Positions 48,076 through 59,989 of a stretch of 64,000 nucleotides of DNA are shown one piece after another; the stretch's first letter is position 1, and each line of letters opens with the position of its first letter. The notes under the pieces were generated by a model that saw only the letters and a program-made list of their open reading frames with translations, did no database searches and was not told the DNA's origin. The DNA lies in NCBI GenBank assembly GCA_947034895.1, contig OX344765.1, positions 4,035,001 through 4,099,000 of the forward strand, written 5' to 3'. The position numbers were made by a program, and so were the translations under genes. Source of the DNA: Rhytidiadelphus loreus (taxonomy: Eukaryota; Streptophyta; Bryopsida; Hypnales; Hylocomiaceae).

Positions 48076-49981
48076 AAGACAATCCAATCTAATTTGCACA
48101 GAAAAAATGAATTTTTAACAAAAAAAATTATTTCCTCCCAAGAATGTTGCCTAAAGTTTGATAGTGCACAAATAGAAATGACGGGGATTGCCAAAAAATT
48201 GGTAATTTTATTGCTTGAACTGAAATTATTATGAATTTTAGAAGCCAAAAGTTGGTCTGGCCCCATGTCTAGAGTCATCCAATTCCAATCATTCAAGAAC
48301 TGCTTTCCCGCTCATTACTTCCTACTTTCTTCTGCTCACTACTAACAGTACTTTACTAGTCCCAACCATGAAAAGGAGGAAAAAAACATTCCAAGCTTTA
48401 GTTGAAAATTATTTCCAAACTTGGTTGCAAATAACTATAGCCTACATGTTGGGTATGGGTTTGTGGTTGGAAATGGGTGGTCCTACCTTAGACCCGTCCT
48501 TCTAGGGTTAACTTAGAAGTGGGGTACAGTCACCATATTCTTAAAGGTGACAATATTGCTTTTTGTGTGTCTGCACAGAATTTCATTTGATTTTGGGGAA
48601 TCCTGTCCAACAGAAATTGGGAATTACGTTACAATTTGTTACAACGTTGCAACTGTGAATGATAGAATGTCAGACAGTTGAATGGGGGGTCAAACACTCG
48701 GGTGTTGGCTGTCCCCGAGCATTTAAACAATGCACTAAATATTCATTAACCCTAAAAGTTTTGGAAAGCCTAAAGGTTGTTGACCTCTTTCCAAAGGGGT
48801 CTGCAGAATCGTTCAGTCATTTACAGTCGCCCCTACAAATGCTGTGAAAATCGTGCAGAAGCAGTTTTGTGTGATGTAGATATTTTATGTTGAGAACTGC
48901 CCATCCAAAGTGGTTCATTCTAGAATAATTTTAGGGTAGAAAAGGTGATTGTACTGCATAGTATTTAGTAATGAATGAATGATGATGTACCTCACACTGG
49001 AAGTAAAAAGTAGTTAAAGAGATGCAGTAATTTTTAATTGTAAGTTGGAACTAAATTGAATTAAGATGTGTTTTGCATGATTTAGAGAGCACCATGAACA
49101 CTTCAAGTTGTCATTTGATCCACTCATTGGTGTTTTTAAATTCTTTATAGCTGCAGTCTATGTGTGTAATGAGCGACTGATGCACTTTCGCCTTACAAAA
49201 ATCACCAAAAATTCATTTTTACTACGAATTTTCTGGAAAAAAAATGGAATAATAGCTCCTCTTCTTTCTCTAGTCATGAAAAAAAATTACATACTTTCGG
49301 TTTCACTGGCTTCTCCAAACAAGCCTATATTTCCTTACATGCACCATTACTGAGCCTTCTACCTTACCTTCTTTGCTAGTTAGATTGTTTTGTTTTCGAT
49401 CAATTGTGGTTTAGGGTGACAACTCACGTAATTAGGTGACAGCTCACGCAGCACAAATGTTGGGAAGGTGTACATTGAAAGCATACAATGATCACCTACA
49501 TTGAAGCATGGTTGATTTTGTAATCAACCTATAATGGTTGGAAATGTTGTGCCCTATATAACAAGAATGGGTTGAACTAAATCTTTACAAAAAGAATTCA
49601 TACTTATTTTATTTTTGAGGGAAAAAAAGGAAAACATTCTAGAACTCTCCTCAAATCTATTTCTCTACAAGGGGGCTTTTTACCCTCACCAAATGCATAC
49701 TAGAAATATGGTAAATTGCTTAGGTGTTCGGAATGAGGTCGGCTACCTTAATTGTGGTTGTAACATTTTTTTTTTCCTATTTGACATAGAATCTACATGA
49801 ATTGAGGTATTAATATAGTAGTGAATTTTTTTTGTCCTAATACTGATTGGGTTGAATTCAACAAAACATGGTGCTTCCACTATTGCACCTTCTACATCTA
49901 TGAGAAGTTATTCATGCATTCAACATGTAGGCTCAAAGCATCCAAAGTATACAACTGGCATATTGGCCTTCCAAATGCATT
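48076..49981. other. Intergenic, no gene supported
   Basis: A less AT-rich patch at 48600-48900 has a 62-residue frame (48659-48847) with no recognisable domain and no convincing splice partner. The remainder is AT-rich. No RNA gene was identified. Confidence 0.45.
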
Positions 49982-50381
49982 GCTAACTTTTTATTAGTTT
50001 ACAATTAGAACTTGTAACTATTATCATTAGAAGTGCATCCAAAAGCACTTTCAACAACTACAATAATATTTGGACTTAGATTTTGGATGACCAAGATAAA
50101 ACCCTTTGAAAGCAAACTAACAAACAAAAAAATATAGAAGCCTTGGCAAATCAAGCAAAATCATGCCAATAGTATGTTATTTTCTTGTGCTATTGGCATG
50201 ATTTTGCTTGATTTGCCAAGTCCTCTATACTATTTTCTTTTAGCTAATTTTTGGTGGGATATATTTTGGTTGTCCAATGTCCAATTTGAAAGGGTTTTTT
50301 TGTGTCTATTCAAAGTACCATTGAATGGGCTTCTAAAAATATAAATTCCAAGTTCCAATTATAAACTAGCAAAAAGATAGC
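49982..50381. repeat. Foldback element with a perfect 31-bp stem and 17-nt loop
   Basis: The centre is an exact inverted pair, 50142-50172 (starts CTTGGCAAATCAAGC) and 50190-50220 (ends GCTTGATTTGCCAAG), separated by 17 nt. Outward the two arms remain imperfectly complementary for roughly 150 bp more, to GCTAACTTTTTATTAG on the left and CTAGCAAAAAGATAGC on the right. A transcript would form a long hairpin. It may be a foldback MITE or a small-RNA precursor; no expression evidence exists here. Confidence 0.85.
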
Positions 50382-52777
50382 CATAGAGAGAAGGCCAAAA
50401 TGATAGTTGCTTAGTGGATGCTCTAATGTAATTAAGCATAACAAGGTTTAGATTATAAAATAATATCCAAATGAAAGATGTTAGTCATTATAATGGTGCA
50501 TGTCTGACTATATTTTATTAAATACATAGGATTGGGGACTAAAAACTTTATTCCCCCCCCCAAAAAAAAAATCTCCCCTTGGATATGCATTGGTTGAAGA
50601 TCAAACAACCCTCCACAAGGGGTAGATTTTCTGTAATGAATCCTAATGTTTTCACCAATCAACTTTAGGTTTAAAGGTCACCTTCCAAAGTCAAGTATTA
50701 ATACAAACCTCCTCAAATTTGTTGTTTTATATTTTCCAAGAGAATTGTACAACAAAATCTGTACTAAATTCTATAAGGTTGAATTACTTGAATCCATTAT
50801 ACTTTTAATGTACTCAATAAAATTTGAAGTTCTAAAATAAATTGAAATTGAATTTGATTTTAAAATGAATATTAATGATTTGCATATCAAATTTTGAAAC
50901 AAGATTAGAAAGTGAAATCTTAAAATCTTGATTGTAGCTTGAATACAATTTAAGATTCGAGTAACTTAAGTAGGCTTCAAAAATGAATGTACATTTGAAG
51001 TTGCAAGGTTCTAACAACTCTAAATAATAGGATATTATTCACTTTGTTTGTCATTTAAATTTCAAAGTTTGATAAATTTATGATAAACTTTTAAATTCCA
51101 ACCTTCAATTTTTTTATTCCTTATATCCAATGTTTTAATTGATTAAAAATTGAATTTGTAATTTCATAGGAATTCCATTCATCTATGGGATTGTAGGTAT
51201 TTAATATACCCAATTTTAGAGATGTACTCTATTGATTATTAGATACACTTACTTATATGCGGTCAAAAGAAAAACACAATTTTGAAAACTTGAGGATATT
51301 TCTAATGTCAATTTTTTCCCAACATTTAAGAGTTAAAAGAATAACATTTGAAGAAATACTGAAAATGATTGAAAAGAGTATTTAGAAAAGGGTTAATTTA
51401 TCTTTCAAAAAGGTATTATGCATTTTGAAAATTCATAACTAAGTCCCCCAAAGTCTATAATATTAAACAATTGTGAATCAATATAGCTTTCAATTAGTTT
51501 TCAAGAAAAATTTCCAAAGAATTTCTTCGAAGTCATAACATTTTTAAGAGGGGAGATCAATGCTAAGAATGATGATTCATTACAAAGAATCTAAGCTCAA
51601 AGGTCCACCTCATTATGCAATATTGAACTTCGGACATACTTTAAATAATCCATTTTTGAAAGGAAGTGAGTATGTTGAACTTTCTCTTTCAATACATGGA
51701 TCACATCCAGTCACCTTTTCAAGGCAATTCAAATGAACTAAAATAAGTCTCATTTGAACTCCACATGTAAAAAATATGAGTTTGAAAATTTTGATAAAGT
51801 ATAGAAGCAACTAGGTAGCCACATAGGTGGTTGGCCAATCTTTGGCTATTGTGGCAAAGGTCCTTTAGTCTCTATATACTCAACGTTTATTAAGGGTCTC
51901 AAATTTCTTCTAATGAATACACACACTCCACTCCTTGGGCCACTTCATATAAGTTATAAAAATGAACATGTAGGTGAGCTAAGAGGTGGTAGGATGTTCA
52001 AAAAATTAATATTAAATTTTTTTGACATTCTTTTCAACAATATTGTTGATACTCTTTCAACATAATTTTTTCTGACAATACTTCCAATATATCAAGTTTT
52101 GACACTTTTGTGAAGGTCAAGTTTAAATTTATTTATTTATTTTATTTTTAGTATATAGAAACTTTAATGTAAAGTATTTGTTGAAAAATAAATAAAAAGA
52201 TACCTTTTGGGGGGCAATATTTGTAAAAGGACATAATGGTATGTTACTAGTAGAAATTAGAAAACATGGGTGATCGAGTAGACTAAGCTCTAAGACCTAC
52301 ACTTGATCTAACTTAGCCATAATACGATGAGTTAAACTAAGTGTGTATCTTAAAGCATTTACACTAGAACTTGTTGAAATGGGTGTGCCGTATAGGTAAT
52401 GGTATGCTCTTCAAATTTAGATTCCATTGTTGCTTCAAACAATCTCCATTGGGACCTTTCAAACACCTCTTGTATAGTTGTTTGAATTGGCCAATTTCAG
52501 GTATGCTCCTTCATCTTGTAGAATTGAGATGGGAGAGCGTATAGTTGTGACCTCGAGCTTTTGTGAGCCTTGATGAATTTTTTTGCAAAAGGATTGCCAA
52601 AACTCAAGTGCATTTAGAAAATGCAAGGGCCCTTGAACTTATTATATGGTATATTAGTTTTGAAAAACGTGCTTCAAAGATTCTACCTAGAGCACTACCA
52701 AGGGGGGCTTCATGTAGCTAAGTTGTATCACATACTTTAAAGGCCACTTTTGAAGAGTGTCAATGTGGATGCTTTCA
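50382..52777. other. AT-rich intergenic DNA, no gene seen
   Basis: No frame resembles a protein. A C9A9-like homopolymer junction occurs near 50552. The region around 52200-52700 is slightly less AT-rich but contains no open frame of note. Confidence 0.55.
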
Positions 52778-53393
52778 ATCCCTAAATGCCCCAAGTTTTT
52801 TTTTAGTTTATTGAAGTTTGCCCAAAATTAAACAAAAAGTCCAAATTTTGATAAATTTTATCAATTTAGAAATTTTTTAACAACGACAAATCCAAACTAG
52901 ACATGTTCTAAATCACATAGGAAATGAAAAACACAACAATATCACTTATGGATTGAAAGATTATAATGTTTGATAAAGAGGGCGTTAAAACCATGAAAGT
53001 AGTATCAAGTCTTTCAATATTTTTTTTATATGTCAATTTCAAAATTGAGGTGAAAGGACATAACATACATAACCATAATCAATTTACAGCTTCTCAAAAT
53101 CTACTCTACAATTTTTAAAAATGAATTTCTTGAGTATTTCAAGGTTATCTCCAAGAGCCTCTAACACTTTTAAGAAAATCAAGATTTGCAATGCACACCC
53201 TTGCACACAATCTTCAACAAGAAAAAACCTGAACAATTTTTTTCTAAATCGAATTTTTGATGCTTAAAATAGACTATAAAGGGTATTCAACTTGAAAAAG
53301 AAAATACCAAAAATTACACTTTGGTAAGATATATTTACGAAACCTCAAAGTTTAGTTGACACCAAAATACAGTACCTTGGGCATTTGGGGGTC
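52778..53393. mobile_element. MITE-like element, possibly related to family B, 0.6 kb
   Basis: The left end AATCCCTAAATGCCCCAAG is matched on the right by CTTGGGCATTTGGGGGTCAA, an inverted pair with few mismatches. The interior includes T-runs and a TTGAAGTTTGCCCAAAAT block of the kind seen in family B. Non-coding; membership in family B is tentative. Confidence 0.6.
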
Positions 53394-53784
53394 AAAGCTT
53401 AGACTACTCAGGCATGTTTTCTGCTACTGCTTGAAACGATAAAAATGACCAATTGATTGGGCCATCCATGGAAATCAGTTGAATGTGTGTCAGAGAGTGC
53501 TTGAGAATACGGACTCACAGCAGAGTCCATGTAGAAGACGTGATCAAGTATTCTAACCAGGAAGAAAAATATATAGAAAAGACCCACCATGATATCACAC
53601 AGTCAACAAGGCCTATGTTGGAATACCATTTGTTACCCTATATCGTGTTGATCGTGTATTGTGAGGTACACCTCCATGGCTCCATCACAATGAGGGAGTC
53701 GGCTCACTTCTTACTGCTCGCACAACAGTTAGACTATTCGGGAATTTGGCACAGTTTGCAGAGGGGATTTCTGAATCAATTGAA

Positions 53785-53822
53785 GTTGTTGTTGTTGTTG
53801 TTGTTGCTGCTGCTGCTGCTGC
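53785..53822 (+). repeat. (GTT)n(GCT)n microsatellite just upstream of the P450 start
   Basis: A run of GTT units turns into GCT units and ends 3 bp before the proposed P450 ATG at 53826. It would lie in the 5' untranslated region and is prone to length change. A 147-residue frame that reads it as poly-Leu is in another reading frame and is rejected. Confidence 0.9.
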
Positions 53823-53825
53823 ATC

Positions 53826-56800
53826 ATGGTTTCAGTGGGAGTTGCAGTTGCTCACGTCTGCGGTTCATTTTTGGTAAGTGTTTTTCTGATACTGTTCTGC
53901 CTTCTGTTTCGTGCGCTGTAAGATGATGTTTAAGGTCTCGAATGTACGTAGATGTTTTCTGATCGACTTAGTAGTGGTGACCTCAGGTATCCGTGAGTTG
54001 TACATTCCAATCGAATGGATTTGTTCTAGTACTGTACTTTCCATCTGCGGTATTTTGATGTTCAAGGAAGATGCCTTTGTCCTCTGGTACAGTCAGAAGA
54101 CAGAAGCTAAGAATTTAGATAGACACCGCAATTAAAGACAGTTTCAATAGAAAGTAGCTGGTGTTATTGTTCAAGGAAGTTGTATCAACACATGATAGAT
54201 GGAATGAGTCCGTGCAACGGTGGGCAAAAGAGAAGAGTCTAAATCTTCGGTAGTCAGAGGCTGGAAGATCATGGACTATGATCTGCTTCCCTGATATCTC
54301 TCTCAGAGAATATACGCCAGGGACAAGATTTCCTGGCCTAGATTTGGGTAGACTTTCCCCCCAACATTTAAGGATTCTACTCGGTGTTCGCATACTGCTC
54401 TGGACAACAAGATCTTGTGGATCTGGTGTTATCAGTCTTCTCTCTCCTTGTCATCCAGGAGTTCGTCAACAGTGAAAATCTGAGAGCGATATCAACTGAT
54501 CAGAGTCAAGGGAGAGTTAATTCCCAAGGTTGTTTCAAACTTAGCAAAATGAACTGCACTCTGGCAATAAGAGTCTTAGCACACACGAGTAAAACTAGAA
54601 GAACGGCACTGATGTGGAAAAATGTCGTTGGTCCATTAGAGTATGGAGAAGAAGTAAGAAAAATTAGAGTCCATCAGGCATGCTTTCGGCATCGTACGAG
54701 GCACGTGAAAAAGGTCCAGACAATGGAGCAAGTGCTCTTCCTCCCGGTATTATTGCCTGGAGGGACATAAAATGGTGGAAGAACCCATGCCAGGCCGGAG
54801 GACTTGGCCCGGCAAAAGTGGTGCTCTGCCTGCCTCTGCTATGGTGTGGTATTACTTTAGTGTCTCAAAAGCTAGCATGGGTAATATGAACAAGCAGTTG
54901 CCGAAAATTGACTCTAATCTTTCTCAGTTTCCTGATTTACTCCCAGAACTGGTGAAGAAATTGAGTCTCACATGCGTGTCCTGTTGCGCAGGAATATGGA
55001 GTCGCGGTGCTTGCAATCTGTTTGCTCCTAGTTCTTCTCAAGAGACCCCAAAAGTTGCCTCCAGGTCCAACGGGACTTCCTATCATTGGAGCCTTGCACC
55101 TCCTTGGCCAACGTCCACATGAAACCCTCGCACGGATGGCTCAGAAGTATGGCCCCCTGATGTCTTTCTACATGGGGCAACGGCTGTGCTTAGTGGCCAG
55201 TTCGCCTGAAACAGCAATGGAGTTTCTCAAAACTCAGGATGCTGTCTTCTGCTCACGACCCCCGCAACGAGGGTTCGAAGTCATCTTCCCCAAAGGTACG
55301 TAATTCATTACCAGTGGATTTGGAACAGCAGTAGAATAGAGGATCCGGCCGCCCTGCAGACCCACGTGATGTACAGGGTAAGTTACTGAAGGGGACCGAA
55401 ATCCTATCCAAAATACAGTCAGAGGACTAATAGTCAATGACATACATAACATCATGTGGAGCTGTGCGCTCTACTATTCACCCTGCCAAATTATTTGATT
55501 TCAAAGGCATGACAATCTGCACAAGGCATGGGTGAGTTATATAAAATCTTTAGATAGTGGAAAAGCTTTGCAGTTTGAGTTCAAGATGTTGAGCTATGAG
55601 AATCTGAAATGCTATTGTAAGGGTGCAAAGGCAACTGCTGAAGAATAAAGAATGTTACAGAGATCAATTCCTGGGGGATCCTTTATTAGTAGATTTTTTA
55701 TTAGACAACATTTACGACCTAGCTAGCAGTCATTCCAGCAGTGCAGCCTTAAGATGGAAGCACCCAAAACCATCGATATAAGCAATTCAGCATAGTTGGA
55801 GACACTTTTTCATTAAAATGATATTTTTGTAGTATTAGCAAGTGAAAATCATAAATATTAAAAAATATAAATATAAATTTGTCTGATGTGGTATGTAGTT
55901 TCTTCAAAGTGTCAACTCCCTAGACCACTGAAATTGTCATATAGAAGGATCCTAAGCCAAAATCTGCAAAAATCACTAGTTAGCAAATTAGTGGTAAGTA
56001 TATGTCCTTCAAATGAGTTAGCAAATCAAAGATAAGCATTTGAAGGACACATTAACTAAAGTCTAGGGACACATTAACTAAAGTCTAGGGACACATTAAC
56101 CTTGGAATGACATGGGGTGACCTTGGAAATCATGCATTGTGTAACCGTAAGAGTCATAGGAATAAAAAAATCCAAAAGTACTCATTGGAAGTCAAGCTAT
56201 TGTAGATGTTCACCACTTTCGGCAAAAAAAATTCCAAGGATGAATAGTTGTAGTTCTGTCCTACACTAGAGAATTCCTTGTCATCATATACTTATTGTCT
56301 ATGGTGTCCTTTCTGGGTTAAGAGGTAGTTTAAGGTATAGAAATAGGTACATGTACTTTTGGGTGCCTTCACCTTAACCCTTTAAGGACGAACATGTGAC
56401 CTTGATAAATCATCCCTTTCCATTACCGTGTGAATCTGGGCTTTAGAGATAGCAAAAGCACTCATTGGGAGTCAAAATACTATAGAAGACCTCCACAACC
56501 AAATTCCGAGGCTCAATAATTGCACTTTTGTCCTACATCTGACGCCATCAATCTGACGCCAAACGTCCTCCTCGACGTTCAAGAATTAAACTTGATTGGA
56601 AATCGTTAAACTTGACACAAACTTGATTGGAAATCGTGGATGCCGGACTGCCAGATGTGACCTTCTCGGACATTCATCCCGAATCGCGCCATCTGCGCAA
56701 GATTTTGCACTTGCAGCTCACAAGCGGGAGGAGAATCGAAGAATCGGAGCATGTGCGAGCAGATGAGATTGCGCAGATGGTGCGCAGCATTCCAGGCAAT

Positions 56801-58332
56801 GCCGACGAGGTCGTGGACGTGAAGGGGAGTCTGGAGGTCATGACTGCCAACATTCTCACGCGACTGATCATCAGCAAAAGATTCAAGGGCCGAAGTGGGA
56901 TGAACGAGGCCGAGGAGAAGGAGCTCAAAGACTTCGTCAAAATCACAGAAGAGATTGGTATTTCTTTGGGCATTTCCAACCCTCGGGATGTCATCCCTGC
57001 CTTCAAGTGGATCGACCTAAATGGCCTCGACCGACGGTTCAAGAATCTTCGCCGCCACATGGAGTCGTTTCTGTCTGAAATCATCGCCGAGCGTCGTCAC
57101 CGACGAAGCGAAACAGACGCAGAGAAAGACTTGCTGGATGTGCTCTTAGACTCCATGGATCAGCAAGAAATCACCCAAGAAGTCGTGACCAGCATCGTTT
57201 GGGTAACACGCCTAAACCCTAAGCCCTAATCTCCACTGCACATGATCTCCAGTGTCAGAGCATCCCCACCAGTTGTCCATATCTGTACCTGGAAGCATGA
57301 TTAGCACGATGATGAAGCATAATTAATCCCTGAAGTTCACAAGTCACCAGAATCAGAATGTGTTTTTTTCAAAAAATTCTGTTAAGATTCTGCACAACAA
57401 TCGTGTATTTGTATCTAGAAGGTTGAGAACCCATTTCCAAACACAATATACAAAAATTGGTGGGATTGCTCTCAGAATGGAAATGCCCTCTCCAATTACA
57501 AACTGTTTCATGCTTTCGAGCATAGAGTCTCGCACTCCCACCACAGGATACGTACTGTACTTCCAATTTCGAAGACTCATCTTCCGCAGGATATTTATTA
57601 GACACTTGAGAGAATAGATTTCAAGCACCCACTATTTCCCCCCCTCCTAATCGTCCTCCAATTCCAAGAATCACTCCACTTAATTCTGACAAATTTCTTG
57701 GTCTTCCGCAGCAAGCTTTCACAGCAAGCATGCAGACCACCGTGCTTTCCAGCGAATGGACCCTGGCCGAGATAATCCGCAACCCGCGCATCCAAGCTCA
57801 AGCCCAAGCCGAACTCGACGCCGTAGTGGGAACCTCCCGCCCCGTGCAAGAATCCGACATCCCCAATCTGCCCTACCTCAATTCCATCGTGAAGGAGGCT
57901 TTCCGCCTGCACCCCATCATCCCTCTCCTCATCCCCCACCAGTCCAACTCCGCATGCCAATCCTTCGGGTACGACATCCCCTCCCAGACGAATCTGCTGG
58001 TGAATGTGTGGACCATCGGACGGGATCCGTCTCTGTTCATGAATCCGCTGGAGTTTCAGCCGGAGAGGTTCTTACCCCACGGGCAACACGCGGAGACGGA
58101 CTGGAGCAAGGGCTTCCACCTCTTGACCTTCGGCTCTGGGCGACGCGCGTGCATAGGCATGTCCTTGGGTGCGCTTCTAGTGACTCACAGCGTTGCGAGC
58201 TTGCTGCATTCGTTTTCGTGGACACCCCCCAGGGACGGAATTGACATGGCGGAAGGATTGGGGCTGTCAGTCATGAAGGCCGTGCCCTTGAGCGCCATAG
58301 CCACTACAAGACTACCAACGCGAGTGTACTGA
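53826..58332 (+). CDS. Cytochrome P450, A-type (CYP71-clan-like), four exons
   Basis: Exons 53826-53873, 54992-55295, 56655-57202 and 57712-58332 join in phase (0, 1, 0) with GT-AG introns to 506 residues, normal for the family. Plant A-type P450s are ER-bound monooxygenases of specialised metabolism. Visible in order: membrane anchor (YGVAVLAICLLLVLL, about 18-32), hinge LPPGPTGLPIIG, C-helix region DIHPESRHLRK, K-helix EAFR (362-365), PERF (FQPERF) and heme loop FGSGRRACIG (Cys447). Two deviations stand out. The C-helix Trp is Ser128 (codon TCG), and the I-helix AGx(D/E)T is A305-S-M-Q-T, so the acidic residue is Gln308. The 16-residue first exon is inferred: exon 2 lacks an in-frame ATG after the stop at 54962, and this exon supplies Met with matching phase. 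The substrate is unknown. Confidence 0.85.
55750..56376. mobile_element. MITE-like element, family C, copy 2, inside P450 intron 2
   Basis: The left half aligns with 30964-31314 (AGCAATTCAGCATAGTTGGA, TTAGCAAGTGAAAATCAT, ACCACTGAAATTGTCATATA). The right end TTTTGGGTGCCTTCACCTTA is identical to that copy; the left end TAAGATGGAAGCACCCAAAA carries a few changes. It is longer than copy 1 because of a tandem 22-bp repeat near 56045-56105 (GACACATTAACTAAAGTCTA units) and about 220 bp of extra sequence that resembles the intron DNA just beyond its right end. Confidence 0.8.
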
Positions 58333-59757
58333 GGTACAGGCGAAACCATTCTCATGACCAATGTTTAGTTCATTGTTAGCTGGTGGAATTGGGAAGAAAA
58401 CCTGGTTGCAATTTGAAAACATCAGGAAAAAAATTGGTGAAGAAATCTAAATAATCTTTATCGAGATTATAAAATAGAGAAAAAACTGAACTCATTACTT
58501 GATAAAATTGGTTGAATATGGGAATAAAGGAAAATAGTTTGAAATGTCTTGAAGTCATGAGTTAGTTGTTTTGAGTTTTTATTTATTTTTTAAACGGTAG
58601 TAGAGCAAGCCCTACAAACCCTCTACAGTGGCCAAAAGAGTTTGTAGGGCATGTGAATGGAAATTCTTGTAGGATCCTAACAAAACTTTGGTAGACCTTG
58701 TATTGTTTCAGAACCATGTCAAGGAATGATTGATTGTTGAAGTTAGAACTCAGAAGGTAGGAGATCTATGGAGCACTCAAGCTCTAAAAGCTTCTTCTAG
58801 AGCATAATTAGGTAAATTTTGCTTTCTCATTGCACTAGCAATATATAAAATAGTGTACATTTCAAGAGGTAGACACTTTTTGTGACAACTACATTTCAAC
58901 TTCAAAAAATTCATAACTATTTCCACAAAGCTCTAAAAATATATGAAACAACTTGGATTAGATTGTCATCTCCGTTTGTCTTTCATGGAAAATTTATTTT
59001 AAAAAAATATTTCAAGAAGTTTAACTTCACCAAATTAACTTTCAACTGTTAAATGGGGGCTTTATGGACCTCCTACCTTCATAAGATACCAATGACACAT
59101 AAAATGTTTTTACTACCTAAAAGCTATGAATATTGCATCTATAATTTTTGTATTTTATGAAAATATGTTTGATTGTGATCAAATCTATGTTCATTTTATT
59201 TCTTACAATTATGTGTTTGGATGATAGTTGGTTTATAAAAAGGGTGATCTTTCTACTTACAAGAATATAATCCTACTCAAATTAGATTCCTATTGTAGAT
59301 AGAGTTTGAGGCAAAGTTTGACAATAAATGAATTGCAAAGTAGATCATAGATATGACTAATGTACATTGTAGTGTTTCAACCTTTTGGCTATTAATATAA
59401 AGGGAGACATAACTATTGCCAACAAAATATAATTTTGGGACAACTTAGTACCAAAGTAGTGATACAATTATATTAATTACTTTAATAGTATTGTACATAC
59501 ACATCTACATATTTCACAAGAGATTGTTTTGTATAGGGTGAGTATGCTATAGGTTGGACCAACATGTATTTTGAAAGTTTAATAAAAATTAGATTTTGAT
59601 TTTGTATAATAATCTTGAATTTTTGAAAAATATCAAAAGAAATTTCTCAATATTTCATTATGACAAAAATTAATTGATTGATGTTGACCCTAAACCATAG
59701 TTGTTAGTATGTGAACCTAGGATCTTGACCTCATGAGCCTAGGCTTCTATGTTATAA
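58333..59757. other. P450 3' flank and intergenic DNA
   Basis: The first few hundred bases probably hold the 3' untranslated region. No other gene is seen. Near 58594-58650 a short imperfect inverted pair (GCCCTACAAACCCTCTACAG / GAGTTTGTAGGGC) could form a hairpin. Confidence 0.5.
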
Positions 59758-59931
59758 CACTAGTAGGAACCCATGTTTTTCTAGAATGATTTTTCTAGAC
59801 ATCCACATGTTTTCATGTTAACAACGACGTCAAATAAAACATCAATATGTTTTATTTGACGTCGTTGTTAACATGAAAACATGTGGATGTTTAGAAAAAT
59901 CTTTCTAGAAAAACATGGGGTTCTATTAGTG
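59758..59931. mobile_element. CACTA-type hairpin MITE, 174 bp, with TAA target duplication
   Basis: The element starts CACTAGTAGGAACCCATG and ends CATGGGGTTCTATTAGTG. It is flanked by TAA on both sides (59755-59757 and 59932-59934), the 3-bp duplication expected for CACTA elements. Internally it is almost one palindrome: a block from CACATGTTTTCATGTTAACA through GACGTCAAATAAAACAT returns inverted with almost no loop. The ends resemble those of the 3.96 kb CACTA element at 19401-23360 (CACTA, then GAAACCCGTG against GGAACCCATG). Confidence 0.9.
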
Positions 59932-59989
59932 TAAATACCTCACATTTGCTATTATGTGAGCCTAGAATCTTGAGCCTATGAGCCTAGGC

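Noticed and set aside
53483..53926. 147-residue plus-strand frame with a long poly-Leu run
   Set aside because: The Leu run is the (GTT)n(GCT)n microsatellite read in another frame. The region overlaps the proposed P450 first exon in a different reading frame and has no domain.
55007..55303. P450 starting at a GTG codon at 55007
   Set aside because: Plant genes start at ATG. The frame is open upstream to the CAG acceptor at 54991 and joins in phase to an ATG-containing exon at 53826.
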